Source: an uncultured Alphaproteobacteria bacterium
Lineage (GTDB): Bacteria > Pseudomonadota > Alphaproteobacteria > Rhizobiales > Aestuariivirgaceae
Direction: 5' to 3'
Assembly: GCA_937868035.1 (NCBI GenBank)
Contig: CALMLK010000344.1
Location: forward strand, 1-6,339
DNA length: 6,339 bases
Below are positions 5,476 through 6,339 of this stretch, one piece after another (the stretch's first letter is position 1; every line of letters starts with the position of its first letter). Both the position numbers and the translations under genes were made by a program. The notes below the pieces were generated by a model, which ran no database searches, was not told the origin of the DNA, and was given only the letters and a program-made list of their open reading frames with translations.

Positions 5476-5527
5476 TGCGCACTGGGGTGCGCATCATCCT
5501 CTCCCGCTTGCGGGAGAGGTGATGGGG
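5464..5527. repeat. Right composite palindromic element (B' then A) downstream of the DUF559 gene
   Basis: The outer arms are CCCCTCACC (5464-5472) and GGTGATGGGG (5518-5527). Inside is hairpin B' with perfect 10-bp arms TGATGCGCAC (5473-5482) and GTGCGCATCA (5487-5496) around TGGG, then palindrome A copy 3 (5499-5518). Compared with the left element, the order is reversed, so A is distal and the second hairpin proximal to the DUF559 gene on both sides. B and B' differ in sequence. The element fills the 68-bp gap between the converging DUF559 and purL stops and may also serve as a transcript end. Confidence 0.85.
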
Positions 5528-5543
5528 TTGCGTGAGGCTTGCG

Positions 5544-6339
5544 TTACCCGGCCATCAACCCGGGGAACCAGCCTTCGTGGGCGGTGCGCAGGGTTTGCGT
5601 TGGCACCGTGGTTGATCCCACGGTGAATGCCGCGGCGTCCGTCACGGTGCCGATGCGGATCACGTCGATGCCTTTGACATGGGCTTGCGTGATGATCTTG
5701 GCGGCTTCCTTGGCGGGGCAGGTGAGCACGTAGCGGGCCTGGTCTTCGGCATAAAGCTGGATGTGGTCCATGGCATCGAGGGTGGCGCCCGTGTTGCCCG
5801 CCAGCGCCATTTCGATCACCGCGGAAACGAGGCCGCCGTCGGAGATGTCGTGCACCGCCGTCACCGCTTGGCTGTTGATCAGTGAACGGACGAATTCGCC
5901 GTGGGCGCGTTCCTTCGCCAGGTCGACGGGCGGCGGCGCGCCGTCTTCGCGGCCATGCACTTCGCGCATGTAGATCGATTGTCCCATGTGGCTGCCATGA
6001 CCGCCCAAAAGCAGGATGGCATCACCGCTGGTCTTGAACTTCACGGTCGCCATCCGGGTCCAGTCGCGAATCAGGCCGACGCCACCGATGGTCGGCGTAG
6101 GCAGGATCGCCTGGCCGTTGGTCTCGTTGTAGAGTGACACGTTGCCGGAGACGATGGGGAAATCCAGCGCGCGGCAGGCTTCGCCGATGCCTTTGAGGGC
6201 AAAGACGAACTGGCCCATGATGTCCGGGCGTTCGGGATTGCCGAAGTTGAGGTTGTCGGTGGCGGCGATGGGTTCGGCACCCACGGCACACAGGTTGCGC
6301 CAGCATTCGGCCACGGCCTGCTTGCCGCCTTCGAAGGGA
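5544..6339 (-). CDS. purL: Phosphoribosylformylglycinamidine synthase subunit PurL, C-terminal part (5' end outside window)
   Basis: PurL is the catalytic subunit of FGAM synthase. It converts FGAR to FGAM with ATP and with ammonia delivered by PurQ, the fourth step of de novo purine synthesis in the cytoplasm. The 264 visible residues are the C-terminal third of the usual roughly 730-residue small-type PurL. They start in [12 protein letters not shown] and include [47 protein letters not shown] and [19 protein letters not shown], then the typical end [11 protein letters not shown] with a TAA stop. No truncation or frameshift is visible. In alphaproteobacteria purL is commonly followed by bolA and grxD; here the downstream neighbours are the palindromic element and the convergent DUF559 gene. 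Confidence 0.97.
   Translation of the reverse strand, partial: PFEGGKQAVAECWRNLCAVGAEPIAATDNLNFGNPERPDIMGQFVFALKGIGEACRALDFPIVSGNVSLYNETNGQAILPTPTIGGVGLIRDWTRMATVKFKTSGDAILLLGGHGSHMGQSIYMREVHGREDGAPPPVDLAKERAHGEFVRSLINSQAVTAVHDISDGGLVSAVIEMALAGNTGATLDAMDHIQLYAEDQARYVLTCPAKEAAKIITQAHVKGIDVIRIGTVTDAAAFTVGSTTVPTQTLRTAHEGWFPGLMAG

Noticed and set aside
4943..5518. Possible CRISPR array from the three identical 20-bp repeats
   Set aside because: The repeats are perfect palindromes, only two are close together (16-nt gap), the third is 500 bp away beyond a gene, and no cas gene is present.

Overview
The window looks chromosomal and alphaproteobacterial: GC-rich, with genes typical of that class. 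It starts in the 3' end of rpsD (ribosomal protein S4, + strand) and ends inside the C-terminal half of purL (- strand). bolA and grxD lie between them. The order rpsD ... grxD-bolA ... purL is one I recognise from alphaproteobacteria (recollection, not a search). I cannot name the genus.

Layout. rpsD ends at 262 and is followed by a strong hairpin terminator (288-320) that also suits the genes converging from the right. All genes from 353 to 4175 read on the - strand. In reading order they are bolA (4175-3939), the monothiol glutaredoxin grxD (3933-3610), a glutathione S-transferase-like gene sharing one base with grxD (3610-2993), a kynurenine-formamidase-like cyclase (2971-2156), a 129-bp gap with an FNR/NnrR-type palindrome, nnrS (about 2026-839), and an exported DUF411 protein (805-353). 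bolA to the cyclase look like one transcript. nnrS plus DUF411 looks like a second unit under its own anaerobic or nitric-oxide-type control.

Between bolA and purL sit two + strand genes that break the run of - strand genes. One is a YkuD-type L,D-transpeptidase-like protein with a Tat signal (4314-4910). The other is a DUF559 (Vsr-like endonuclease fold) gene (5083-5475). The DUF559 gene is bracketed by composite palindromic elements in opposite orientation. Both contain the same perfect 20-bp palindrome, which occurs three times in the window. This gene-plus-palindrome unit is the best candidate for an under-described mobile or repeat-associated element.

Functional links. BolA and CGFS glutaredoxins form 2Fe-2S complexes that traffic iron-sulphur clusters and signal iron status; the adjacent GST suggests a wider glutathione theme. 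NnrS is a haem- and copper-containing membrane protein linked to nitric oxide stress, and DUF411 proteins are predicted periplasmic metal (copper) proteins, so their pairing behind an FNR-type box is coherent. Two oddities need checking against reads: nnrS has no ATG/GTG/TTG before its conserved N-terminal motif, and the L,D-transpeptidase has Gly where the catalytic signature normally has Arg.
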